From the NCBI GenBank assembly GCA_937995875.1, contig CALKIW010000029.1, positions 1 through 29,794 of the forward strand: a DNA stretch of 29,794 nt. The letters are read 5' to 3'. This DNA is from an uncultured Bacteroidales bacterium (GTDB lineage: Bacteria > Bacteroidota > Bacteroidia > Bacteroidales > Bacteroidaceae). The first letter of the stretch is position 1. The number at the start of each line of letters is the position of its first letter. The position numbers and the translations under genes were made by a program. Positions 16,127 through 23,223 of this stretch are shown here, one piece after another. The notes under the pieces were generated by a model. It was not told where the DNA came from. It searched no databases and was given only the letters and a program-made list of their open reading frames with translations.

Positions 16127-17707
16127 TTAACCTAATATGATATACACCAAGACACAGGCGGTGACAAGTGTCAGGGCGTAAATAAAATAATTCTTATACC
16201 ATGTGAGCCTGAATGCTCTCTGAACTTCTGCCTTCAGTTCTGCTGCGTTGAACGTAGTGGTTTCCAATTTTTCGGGAGCCGGAGCGGGGAAACAGAGGCT
16301 CAGGAAATAGGTCACCAAAGCGCTGCAAACAAAGAGAATGGGAACAATCAAGAGAAAATGCAGAGACCCGAACAGACTCGACTTGAAAGCGTAGCCGATG
16401 ACCGCAATCACGAGGCCTGCCAGCAGTCCCATGAACGCTCCCTGCCCATTGACACGCTTGGAAAACACGCCCAGCAAAAAGGTGGCGACGATGGGAGGCG
16501 CAAGATAGGAGAGCATTTCCTGATAATACTTCAACAGGGAACCAAACCTGCCGATCTGCGGAGCCCACAGCGCCGCAAGCACAATAATGACACACGAGGC
16601 TATCTTGCCCACCACGACCAGTCGTCGGGAAGACGCCCGCTTGTTGTATTTGGCATAAAAGTCCATCGTTATCAGGGTAGACGTGGAATTGAGAATGGCA
16701 CTCAGCGTGGAGGTGAGGGCCGAAACCAACGCCGCCAACATCACGCCCAACAACCCGGTGGGAATCAGCCGCATCACCATGTTGGGATAAACCATGTCGG
16801 GCTTTTCAAGACCCGGAAACAAATCCCTGGCAATCACGCCGGGAATGGCTATAATAAATAAGGTGAGCAGCGTCAGGAAACCGGCAAAAAGCACTCCTTT
16901 ACGGCCCTCGTCGATGGTCTTGGAACTCAGCACACGCTGCACGAGCGTCTGATTGTTGGCCCAGAAATACAAGCCCGTGATGGGCATACCCACTATCAAT
17001 CCCAGCCAAGGGGTGGCGGGGTCGTCCATCGGACGGATGAGACGCGTCAGTATATCGTGCTCGGTAAACAGCCGATAGAAATAGGCTCCGCCACGTTCGA
17101 AACAGAAATAAGACAACAACACCGAGCCCAATATCAGGATTACCGCCTGGATGATCTCGGCATTGATGGCAGAAGACAGTCCGCCCGGAATGGTGTAGGA
17201 GGCACAGATCAGGGCAAAAATGAGAATAATCAAACTCAACTCGGCTTCCGGAAACACCAGCTTGATAATCAAAGCCCCCGCATAGAGCGCTCCCGCAGCA
17301 TCGAGGAAGATATTGCCGATGATGCAAAGGGCGGAAAAATAATATCTCGATTTCCCGTCAAAACGCTTCTCAAGAAACTCCGGAATGGTGAAAATTTCAG
17401 ACTTGATATAAAGCGGTAACAGGATAACGGCGAAAAACACCATCACGAGGATGCCGCCTGCAAGATTGTAGTTGAACACCGCCAAGCCCGTGTGATAGGC
17501 ATCGCCGGACTGCCCGATCAGTGTCGTACTGGAAATACTCGCCGCAAACAACGACAGCCCCACTACCCACCAAGGCATACTCCGGCCTGCAAGGAAATAG
17601 GACTGGGAGTCTGAACTCCTGCCGTTTCGAAGTCCCCACCAGATGATAAACATCAGGTATAAAAATATGATGGCTATATCAATCGTATGAATAGTAAAAT
17701 CGGCCAT
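16127..17707 (-). CDS. Sodium/sugar symporter (SSS family)
   Basis: The 526-residue inner-membrane protein begins in a hydrophobic segment (IDIAIIFLYLMFIIWWGL) and contains about 14 predicted membrane segments. Solute:sodium symporter hallmarks include SYFLAGRSMPWWVVGLSLFA, SSTTLIGQSGDAYHTG, the LNSTSTLITMDFY stretch, and FWANNQTLVQRVLSSK, the SGLT-like Q-x-x-x-Q-R loop. It probably carries mannobiose, mannose or short mannooligosaccharides into the cytoplasm for the GH130 enzyme encoded 12 bp downstream. A Na+/sugar symporter beside GH130 and GH26 genes is a known arrangement in Bacteroides fragilis. It starts 147 bp from the divergent AraC gene and has a candidate -7 box and operator in between. 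Confidence 0.92.
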   Translation of the reverse strand: MADFTIHTIDIAIIFLYLMFIIWWGLRNGRSSDSQSYFLAGRSMPWWVVGLSLFAASISSTTLIGQSGDAYHTGLAVFNYNLAGGILVMVFFAVILLPLYIKSEIFTIPEFLEKRFDGKSRYYFSALCIIGNIFLDAAGALYAGALIIKLVFPEAELSLIILIFALICASYTIPGGLSSAINAEIIQAVILILGSVLLSYFCFERGGAYFYRLFTEHDILTRLIRPMDDPATPWLGLIVGMPITGLYFWANNQTLVQRVLSSKTIDEGRKGVLFAGFLTLLTLFIIAIPGVIARDLFPGLEKPDMVYPNMVMRLIPTGLLGVMLAALVSALTSTLSAILNSTSTLITMDFYAKYNKRASSRRLVVVGKIASCVIIVLAALWAPQIGRFGSLLKYYQEMLSYLAPPIVATFLLGVFSKRVNGQGAFMGLLAGLVIAVIGYAFKSSLFGSLHFLLIVPILFVCSALVTYFLSLCFPAPAPEKLETTTFNAAELKAEVQRAFRLTWYKNYFIYALTLVTACVLVYIILG

Positions 17708-17732
17708 TAGATGCTTGTTTAGATTCTATTTG

Positions 17733-17740
17733 CAAATGTA
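17733..17740 (-). promoter_or_regulatory. Candidate -7 box of the symporter-GH130 operon
   Basis: The minus strand reads TACATTTG, matching TAnnTTTG, 25 bp before the symporter start. As at susC, no clear -33 TTTG lies at the right distance, and the putative operator begins 38 bp upstream. Confidence 0.55.
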
Positions 17741-17778
17741 AACAAATAAATTGTGATGTTCTGTTCTATTTTTTGTCG

Positions 17779-17801
17779 GATGATTATACTTTTTTGAAGT
17801 T
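17779..17801 (-). promoter_or_regulatory. Putative operator upstream of the symporter (shared motif, copy 2)
   Basis: The core GATGATTATACT is followed by TTTTTTGAAGTT. It matches the susC-upstream copy at 21 of 23 positions with almost the same distance to the -7 box. It also lies about 27 bp upstream of the candidate -7 box of the divergent regulator gene, so it could serve both directions. Confidence 0.6.
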
Positions 17802-17827
17802 GGCGCTCGGTTTCAACATATTATTCC

Positions 17828-17835
17828 TAAATTTG
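17828..17835 (+). promoter_or_regulatory. Candidate -7 box of the araC-type gene
   Basis: TAAATTTG matches TAnnTTTG and lies 18 bp before the ATG at 17854, implying a very short leader. This supports the internal ATG at 17854 rather than the in-frame ATG at 17779, which lies upstream of the box. Confidence 0.5.
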
Positions 17836-17853
17836 TATCAAAAGATTCAAAAT

Positions 17854-18720
17854 ATGAAAGACGTCATCAAAGAAATCACTCCCATAGCACCGGAAGACCT
17901 TTTTATCGTGCTCGACCACCCCGATGCCGACTTCGACTATCCCGTTCACTACCATCCCGAATACGAGATAAACCTCGTGATGAACACCTACGGCAAGCGA
18001 ATAGTAGGAGACTCGATTGAGCCGTTTGAAGATTTGGACCTCGTCATGACAGGCCCCAACCTTGCACACGCATGGCGTGGAGAAGTGGTTAAGGGGAATC
18101 ATGTCATCACGATTCAGTTCAGCGATGAACTGCTGTCCATGCCAATCATGTCTAAACGTCTGTTTTCAAACATCAAAAAACTATTGGTGGACTCCCAAAG
18201 GGGAATCTGTTTCTCAAAACAGGTGCAGCAAAACGTCAAAGACAAGATCATCAACATTACGCGGATTCAGGGCTTCCAAACCGTGCTGGAATTCCTTTCG
18301 TTGCTCTATGAACTTTCCATCAGCGACCGATACGCGCTCGTCAGCAGCCGATACGATATGCAGGCAACCATCCTGACGTCCAAAAGCAGGCGCATCGAGA
18401 AAGTATGCAACTACATGAAGAATCACTTCACAGAAGATATTACACTTGCCGACGTGGCCCAACTCGTGGGGATGTCCGACTCCGCATTCAGCCATTTCTT
18501 CAAGGGAAAGACAAACTCCACCTTCATTGACTATCTGAACAACCTGCGCATTACGTATGCCTGTCAGCTGCTTGTCGACACCTCACAAACCGTTGCAGAG
18601 ATATGCTATCATTGCGGATTCAACAATATGTCTAACTTCATCAGGATGTTCAAGCGCAAAAAAGCCATGACGCCCAATGAATACAGAACGTTTATCAGCC
18701 AGATGCTGATAAAGTATTAA
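17854..18720 (+). CDS. AraC-family transcriptional regulator of the mannan locus
   Basis: The 288-residue protein has an N-terminal cupin-type sensor domain (about residues 10-100, with YPVHYHPEYEINLVM carrying His32, His34 and Glu36) and a C-terminal pair of helix-turn-helix motifs (ITLADVAQLVGMSDSAFSHF at about 197-216; VAEICYHCGFNNMSNFIRMF at about 247-266), ending MTPNEYR. An upstream in-frame start at 17779 exists, but it would include the putative promoter and operator. It is transcribed divergently from the symporter operon. A sugar, perhaps mannose or mannobiose, is the likely effector. AraC control of a SusCD locus replaces the hybrid two-component or ECF-sigma/anti-sigma systems often found in Bacteroides. 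Confidence 0.92.
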   Translation: MKDVIKEITPIAPEDLFIVLDHPDADFDYPVHYHPEYEINLVMNTYGKRIVGDSIEPFEDLDLVMTGPNLAHAWRGEVVKGNHVITIQFSDELLSMPIMSKRLFSNIKKLLVDSQRGICFSKQVQQNVKDKIINITRIQGFQTVLEFLSLLYELSISDRYALVSSRYDMQATILTSKSRRIEKVCNYMKNHFTEDITLADVAQLVGMSDSAFSHFFKGKTNSTFIDYLNNLRITYACQLLVDTSQTVAEICYHCGFNNMSNFIRMFKRKKAMTPNEYRTFISQMLIKY

Positions 18721-18721
18721 A

Positions 18722-18996
18722 TGGAGAGGGAAGAATAAGAGTGAAGAATGAGGAGTGAGGAATGAAGAGTGAGGAATGAGGAGTGAAGAATGAGGAGTGA
18801 GGAATGAGGAGTGAGGAATGAGGAGTGAAGAATGAGGAGTGAGGAATGAAGAATGAAGAACGAAGAATGAAGAATGGAGAATGGTGAATGGAGAATGGTG
18901 AATGGTGAATGGAGAATGGTGAATGGAGAATGGAGGATGGTGAATGGAGAATGGTGAATGGAGAATGGTGAATGGAGAATGGAGGATGGAGAATGA
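18722..18996 (+). repeat. Heptad tandem array (consensus GARTGRN)
   Basis: About 275 bp immediately after the regulator's stop codon consist of seven-base units. The first part alternates GAATGAG and GAGTGAG/GAGTGAA. The middle is GAATGAA/GAACGAA. The last part alternates GAATGGT and GAATGGA. The sharp zoning shows successive local expansions. On the minus strand the array is free of stops in two frames and gives long HSS/LLIP- and HSPF-type pseudo-reading frames, which I treat as artefacts. A 20-mer of the array also occurs in the susC leader. Confidence 0.95.
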
Positions 18997-19187
18997 TTTC
19001 TCCATATATAAGACAGGGTTTCCCTATTTGTAAATTTTAATAACCATTTTTTGGTAATTATTTTTGGTTCATCCAGCGCAAAAAGGGCTATGTTTCGCCG
19101 CTCCCTCCCTTCTTTCGCAGCGCAAAAACTTCCCCGTTTGCAGGGATAGTATTCCGCCATATCATGGCAGAGGCCTAACGGCGGTAT

Positions 19188-19249
19188 GGCTAAGCCTCAT
19201 CCGCCACCCGGCTAAGCCTCATCCGCATGGCGGTTAAGCCCTTTCCGCC
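19188..19249. repeat. Three 22-bp direct repeats
   Basis: GGCTAAGCCTCATCCGC occurs at 19188 and again at 19210, and a diverged copy GGTTAAGCCCTTTCCGCC at 19232, an exact 22-bp period. There are only three units with no conserved spacer structure, so this is not a CRISPR array. An array of protein-binding sites or a slippage product is possible. Confidence 0.75.
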
Positions 19250-19619
19250 CCGCCATTCGATACCTTTCGCCGATGGGAAATACAGGAGCGACGCAACCTC
19301 TTTACAACAGCTCCTGATTTCCAACCCATTACAAACTTCCGCCATTTTCGCGTATTTCAAACAAATGCCCACCCGTTTGTAAATACGCGCAGCATAGAAG
19401 GCCTTTTGTAAAGAAAAAACGCACGTTCCGTCTCCACGTTATAACGTCAAGAAGAAAACAAAAAACGCTCAATACGCAGGGCAAGCATTGCATAAAGAAA
19501 ATAATTTCGCGTTGTGGCTTGTCGCCACATGACTGCAACATTTCGCTGATTCCAATTAGAAGTGCAAAACTTGTCGCATTAAAAAAAGAAAACACACAAC
19601 ATTATCCGACAGAATTATG

Positions 19620-19627
19620 TACCTTTG
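19620..19627 (+). promoter_or_regulatory. Candidate -7 box of the esterase gene
   Basis: TACCTTTG matches TAnnTTTG and lies 55 bp before the ATG at 19682. Between them, at 19653-19670, the gene strand reads CTTAAAAATAATCATCCT, which shares the ATAATCATC core with the putative mannan operator. Confidence 0.45.
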
Positions 19628-19681
19628 TCCTCAACAGTATGTGCCACTGTAGCTTAAAAATAATCATCCTAAATAATTAAT

Positions 19682-21289
19682 ATGAAGAAGAAACTATTTA
19701 TCTTGTGGGCAGTCCTCCTTGTCACAGGGATGGCCGGTGCTCAGAACGGACCTCAGGTGAAAGTGGCAGAAGGCGTGCTTGAGGGAGTAAACGAATCGGG
19801 GGTCATGGTGTTTAAGGGAGTTCCGTTTGCCGCTCCTCCGGTAGGCGACCTCCGGTGGAAGGCTCCACAACCTGTAAAATCTTGGGAAGGCGTGCGCAAG
19901 GCCTCCGAGTTTGGGCCAAACCCGATGCAGGAGAATATCTTCGGTGACATGAATTTCGGAACAAGTGAGATGAGCGAGGACTGTCTCTACCTGAACATCT
20001 GGTCTCCCTCCAAGACCCTGAACGAGGGCCTTCCCGTATTGATATACTTCAATGGCGGAGGATTGATGGCCGGTAGTGGCAGCGAGCCCCGATATGCCGG
20101 ACTGTCTATGGCCCGCAAAGGCATTATTTCGATTACGGCAAATTACCGAGAGGGCATCTTTGGCTTCTACGCCAATTCGGCCCTGTCGAAAGAGACCGCC
20201 CATAAGGGCTCAGGCAATTATGGATTCTTGGATCAGGTGGCCGCTATCACTTGGGTGAAAAACAACATCAAGGCCTTTGGCGGCGACCCTGATCGCATCA
20301 CCATTGTAGGCGAGTCTGCCGGCTCCATGTCTGTCAGTGTGCTGATGGCATCTCCCCTATGCAAAGGACTTTTTGCCCAAGCCATGGGATCGAGTGGATC
20401 GGTATTGGGCTATCAGCGCGTGGCCACGCTGAAAGAGGCAGAAAAGGCCGGCGATGAGAAAATGAAAGACTTGGGCTGCAAAAATCTCAAAGAACTGCGC
20501 GCCCTGCCTGCCGCAGAACTTCTCAAACGTGCAGGCGTAAGGAGTGTTCCGCAATATAACATTGATGGCTATTTCCTCACGGAACAGCCCATAGCGACCT
20601 ACGGCAAGGGAGAACAGATGCAAATTCCGCTCCTTGTCGGTGGAAATTCCCACGAGATGGTTCCGTCGTTCGTTTTTCAGGACAAGTCTGCCACATTAAA
20701 GCATGTGAGGGATTTCGCTGCCGAGCGTTTTGGCAATCACACCGATAAAATTCTGGACATGTATGGCATCCATACCGATGCCGACGTGCAGGGTGAGAAT
20801 GTCATACAGCTTGCCTCTGATATGTTTATAGGATTTTCAACATGGAGGTGGTGGAATATGCACAACCAGACCTGCCGACAACCCATATACAGATATAACT
20901 ATTGTCATCCACGCCCGGAAATGAGGGTTAAGAACAAGGTTGCCGGACTGGCCGGAGGTGTGCAGGAAAAGAAAGCAGACACTCCCGCCGCGCCCAAACT
21001 CAAGGGAGCCGTTCACTCCGCAGACATAGAATACGCCATGGGCAATCTGCCCACCAACCGTGTTTACGACTGGCAACCTGAGGATTATACGGTGTCCGAC
21101 CAGTTTATGAACTACTATGCCTACTTTGTCAAGACCGGCAACCCCAACGGTTTGGGACTTGTGCAGTGGCAGGCAACGAATGGCAAGGCGGTGGCTCCGG
21201 TACTGCAACTGGATGTACAGAGCAAGGAAACGGCCGATCCGCAGCTGGAACAGCGCTATCAGTATATCGAAAGTTTGTTCAAGTATTAA
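19682..21289 (+). CDS. Type-B carboxylesterase, secreted
   Basis: The 535-residue alpha/beta-hydrolase has a type I signal peptide (cleavage near AGAQNG). Carboxylesterase type B features are GVPFAAPPVGDLRWKAP, the SEDCLYLNIW signature (residues 99-108), and the nucleophile elbow GESAG with Ser212. Glu325 (GGNSHEM) and His445 (AVHSADIEY) are likely to complete the triad. The oxyanion segment reads FNGGG where most family members have HGGG, so Asn124 replaces the usual His. The enzyme could remove acetyl or other ester groups from plant polysaccharides such as acetylated mannan, but no substrate can be read from sequence. It is a single-gene unit with its own candidate promoter and a nested hairpin downstream. 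Confidence 0.88.
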   Translation: MKKKLFILWAVLLVTGMAGAQNGPQVKVAEGVLEGVNESGVMVFKGVPFAAPPVGDLRWKAPQPVKSWEGVRKASEFGPNPMQENIFGDMNFGTSEMSEDCLYLNIWSPSKTLNEGLPVLIYFNGGGLMAGSGSEPRYAGLSMARKGIISITANYREGIFGFYANSALSKETAHKGSGNYGFLDQVAAITWVKNNIKAFGGDPDRITIVGESAGSMSVSVLMASPLCKGLFAQAMGSSGSVLGYQRVATLKEAEKAGDEKMKDLGCKNLKELRALPAAELLKRAGVRSVPQYNIDGYFLTEQPIATYGKGEQMQIPLLVGGNSHEMVPSFVFQDKSATLKHVRDFAAERFGNHTDKILDMYGIHTDADVQGENVIQLASDMFIGFSTWRWWNMHNQTCRQPIYRYNYCHPRPEMRVKNKVAGLAGGVQEKKADTPAAPKLKGAVHSADIEYAMGNLPTNRVYDWQPEDYTVSDQFMNYYAYFVKTGNPNGLGLVQWQATNGKAVAPVLQLDVQSKETADPQLEQRYQYIESLFKY

Positions 21290-21316
21290 ACGAAAAAAGT
21301 TACGGTAGTAAACTAT

Positions 21317-21384
21317 ATTAAGTGCAATAAGCAGGTGGCTCTATCGCTGCCTGCTCTATGTGCTTGTATGCCAAAGCACTTAAT
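21317..21384. terminator. Two-armed hairpin between convergent genes
   Basis: A perfect 9-bp outer stem, ATTAAGTGC (21317-21325) with GCACTTAAT (21376-21384), encloses an inner 6-bp hairpin, AGCAGG (21330-21335) with CCTGCT (21350-21355). It lies 28 bp after the esterase stop codon and overlaps the end of the convergent small membrane protein gene. It probably ends transcription or stabilises mRNA ends; there is no strong U-tract. Confidence 0.6.
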
Positions 21385-21661
21385 CATCACTGTTTATGAT
21401 GCTGTTGTAACTGTCATCAATAAGTCGCATTAAGAATATAATCAATAAAACAAATAAGATGCAGCCAGAAATAACTACAACACCCGGAATATCGACAACC
21501 AGGCCAAGTATCATCAGTAGCGTTGCCAGGATAGTGACAAGAGTCAATATTGGTTTTCTGTTTTGCTTTTTCCCTTTCATGTGGTAAATATACGAAATTA
21601 TTATTAATAAGCAACCAAACAAGTATAAAAAACGGCAAAAGAGATAAAAAATAACATACAA
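21380..21661 (-). CDS. Small membrane protein, function unknown
   Basis: The 93-residue product is mostly hydrophobic: a first segment of about 25 residues rich in aromatics (YVIFYLFCRFLYLFGCLLII), a basic loop (KGKKQNRKP), then two tight membrane segments (LTLVTILATLLMILGLVV and GVVVISGCILFVLLIIFLM), ending in an acidic tail (IDDSYNSIINSDD). The ATG at 21661 is preceded by AAAGG seven bases upstream, an acceptable ribosome site. An internal ATG at 21580 would give a 66-residue protein with two segments. It resembles no named family that I recognise. It converges with the esterase gene. Confidence 0.55.
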   Translation of the reverse strand: MYVIFYLFCRFLYLFGCLLIIISYIYHMKGKKQNRKPILTLVTILATLLMILGLVVDIPGVVVISGCILFVLLIIFLMRLIDDSYNSIINSDD

Positions 21662-22034
21662 TTACCTTTACAGAAGCACAGGTAACGATTCATCGGTAGT
21701 AAGAGCTAATGAGTTTATCCTTAAGTCGCAAGGGAAGAGGGAAGAATGTATCGGAAGTGTCTGAGGGCAACAGGAGTTTACACGCACGAACTTTTATTTC
21801 TACATCATATCTTCCTGTTTTCAATTCTATTTGCGGTTACATGGTTGCCACAATCGTAAAGGACGTACAGTGTTTCCAAAAAGGAAATGCCTACTGAGTC
21901 TTTATCTCCCCAGTAAATATTAACTGGGGGCTTGTTTCCACTGTTTCACTCGCCCCGTTCCGGGCACACCGGCTGGGAAAACTGAACGGACACACTGCGC
22001 AGGATGATTCCTGCGCCTGCACCTCCGTCGGACT
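21662..22034. other. Intergenic region between the small membrane protein and TrpF genes
   Basis: No supported gene is present. The only clear element is the hairpin at 21908-21930. A 62-codon plus-strand open frame at 21709-21897 has no recognisable features. Confidence 0.6.
21908..21930. terminator. Hairpin downstream of the trpF-like gene
   Basis: A perfect stem, CCCCAGT (21908-21914) with ACTGGGG (21923-21929), closes an AT-rich 8-nt loop. It lies about 105 bp past the minus-strand stop at 22035 and could end that transcript; the following T-tract is poor. Confidence 0.55.
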
Positions 22035-22724
22035 TTATCTTAGGCGAGCCATAAAATCCTTCAGTTGCTGCACATCCTTGACGGCCGTCTCGGTTTCAAA
22101 CCTGCTGTCCAGATTGATGCCCGCAAACTGCGGATGGCGGAAATTTCTGATACGTTCCGCGTCGTCCGGGCCGATGCCTCCGCCCAGCAGGAAGGGCGTC
22201 TGCCCCTCATAGGCCTCAAGCATCGACCAGTCGAAGTCTTCCTCACGGTCTCCGTCATGATCGCGGCGACCCTCAAAAAGAAACATATCGGCCACGCCCT
22301 CATACGCCGCGCACCTGGTCACATCCTCACGTGAGCCAATGCTGATGGTCTTGATAATTTTAATATTGGGCGCGATGTCGGGAATGAGCGTGCGCTTCAA
22401 ATTCTCTACCATCTCACGGCTTTCCGTGCCGTGCAGCTGCACAAAGTCGAGCGCATAGTTATAGACGCGCGTCACGATGGTCTGTGGCATCTCGTCTGCA
22501 AACACTCCCACACGCCGGGGGGTCGTCAAGGTTGGGTCCTCTTTGCCACAAGACCTGCGCAGACGCTCCTCGCTATAATCGGGAATGATGCCTGCCTGAG
22601 ACGAAATCATCTGAATAAAACGGGGACTTTCCTCGCAAAAGTCAAAGCCCATCATGTCGATACCCAGTTTTGTCACTTCGCGAATGTTATCGGCATCGCG
22701 CATACCGCACACTTTGATGATCAT
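22035..22724 (-). CDS. trpF: Divergent phosphoribosylanthranilate isomerase (TrpF-like)
   Basis: TrpF converts N-(5-phosphoribosyl)anthranilate to the CdRP intermediate of tryptophan synthesis. The 229-residue barrel keeps IKVCGMRDADNI with catalytic Cys6, MMGFDFCEESPRF, VGVFADE, DFVQLHGTE, FLLGGGI (phosphate site) and AGINLDSRFE. Two features are odd. First, the strand-6 motif, usually F-D-T with the catalytic Asp, reads FLFEGRR, so Glu151 stands in its place, and the usual glycine-rich GGTG/GGSG loop is replaced by the acidic DHDGDREED. Second, about 20 extra residues (44-70) sit after the SPRF strand. The gene stands alone, with no other trp gene within the window. It may be a true but relaxed TrpF or a paralogue with a changed job. 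Confidence 0.8.
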   Translation of the reverse strand: MIIKVCGMRDADNIREVTKLGIDMMGFDFCEESPRFIQMISSQAGIIPDYSEERLRRSCGKEDPTLTTPRRVGVFADEMPQTIVTRVYNYALDFVQLHGTESREMVENLKRTLIPDIAPNIKIIKTISIGSREDVTRCAAYEGVADMFLFEGRRDHDGDREEDFDWSMLEAYEGQTPFLLGGGIGPDDAERIRNFRHPQFAGINLDSRFETETAVKDVQQLKDFMARLR

Positions 22725-23223
22725 AATGATTGTTTTATGGCGTTAAGGAGCAGCAGAATCGGTGGAAGCAAGCCGGAGTGCTGATGATTTCCGAGCACTG
22801 TCCGACCAAACCGCCTAATGCCCGGCAGGCTTACCCCTGCTGCCGCCGTTGAAACTCATACCGCACAACGGCAACATCGTTTGGACCAGTTGGGTTGCCC
22901 CTTATATGCCACGTGTTTGTTTTATAATAACTCCATTCAACGGAAACTATTGTCTGAAACGGCGACAAAAAGATGTAATGTTCATCATTTCCACCCATAA
23001 AACGGCGACACACCGGCGCACACCGCCCTCGTATCAAAAGCAATGGGGCCTGCCCGAAAACGGCAGACCCCATGTTATTGTTGTTACTTTTTGTTTCGTC
23101 TCACGCCCATACAGTGGCATGGCTTGCGGTTATTTCATGTTTCGCGGCATGCCGCCATCAGCCCGTTGGTGCAGCAGGCAGTTGTTCTGCACAAGCTGAG
23201 ACGCGGCGTTGTCCGTCGCCGGT
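22725..23223. other. Intergenic region between TrpF-like and GH28-GH105 genes
   Basis: About 500 bp without a convincing gene; the open frames on both strands lack signal peptides, family motifs and credible start context. It contains the terminator hairpin at 23043-23073. Confidence 0.55.
23043..23073 (-). terminator. Terminator downstream of the GH28-GH105 gene
   Basis: ATGGGGCCTGCC (23043-23054) pairs with GGCAGACCCCAT (23062-23073) with one mismatch around a short A-rich loop. On the minus strand it is followed by TGCTTTTGA. It lies 150 bp after the stop of the pectinase gene. Transcribed on the plus strand it would be followed by a T-rich stretch, GTTATTGTTGTTAC. Confidence 0.7.

Larger units (their letters stand above)
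19006..19681. other. Intergenic region before the esterase gene
   Basis: No credible gene is seen in this stretch of about 675 bp. It holds the short repeats at 19188-19249, two copies of CAGCGCAAAAA (near 19075 and 19120), and a candidate promoter close to the esterase. A minus-strand open frame at 19595-19329 lacks family features and was left out. Confidence 0.6.

Noticed and set aside
17773..17853. Upstream in-frame start for the AraC gene
   Set aside because: It would put the candidate operator and -7 box inside the coding region; the protein aligns as a normal AraC member from 17854.
18722..18996. Possible CRISPR array or replication-origin iterons
   Set aside because: The 7-bp contiguous units have no spacers, and no replication protein gene is near.
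18583..19160. Two minus-strand frames encoding HSSFLTP- and HSPF-type repeats
   Set aside because: They come from translating a stop-free heptad array; a 7-bp repeat gives a 7-residue repeat in every open frame. Part overlaps the end of the AraC gene.
19188..19249. Possible CRISPR array
   Set aside because: Only three units of about 18 bp with 4-bp gaps, no unique spacers and no cas genes.
22831..23073. An 80-codon minus-strand frame after the pectinase gene
   Set aside because: It begins inside the terminator hairpin and has no recognisable motif or ribosome site.
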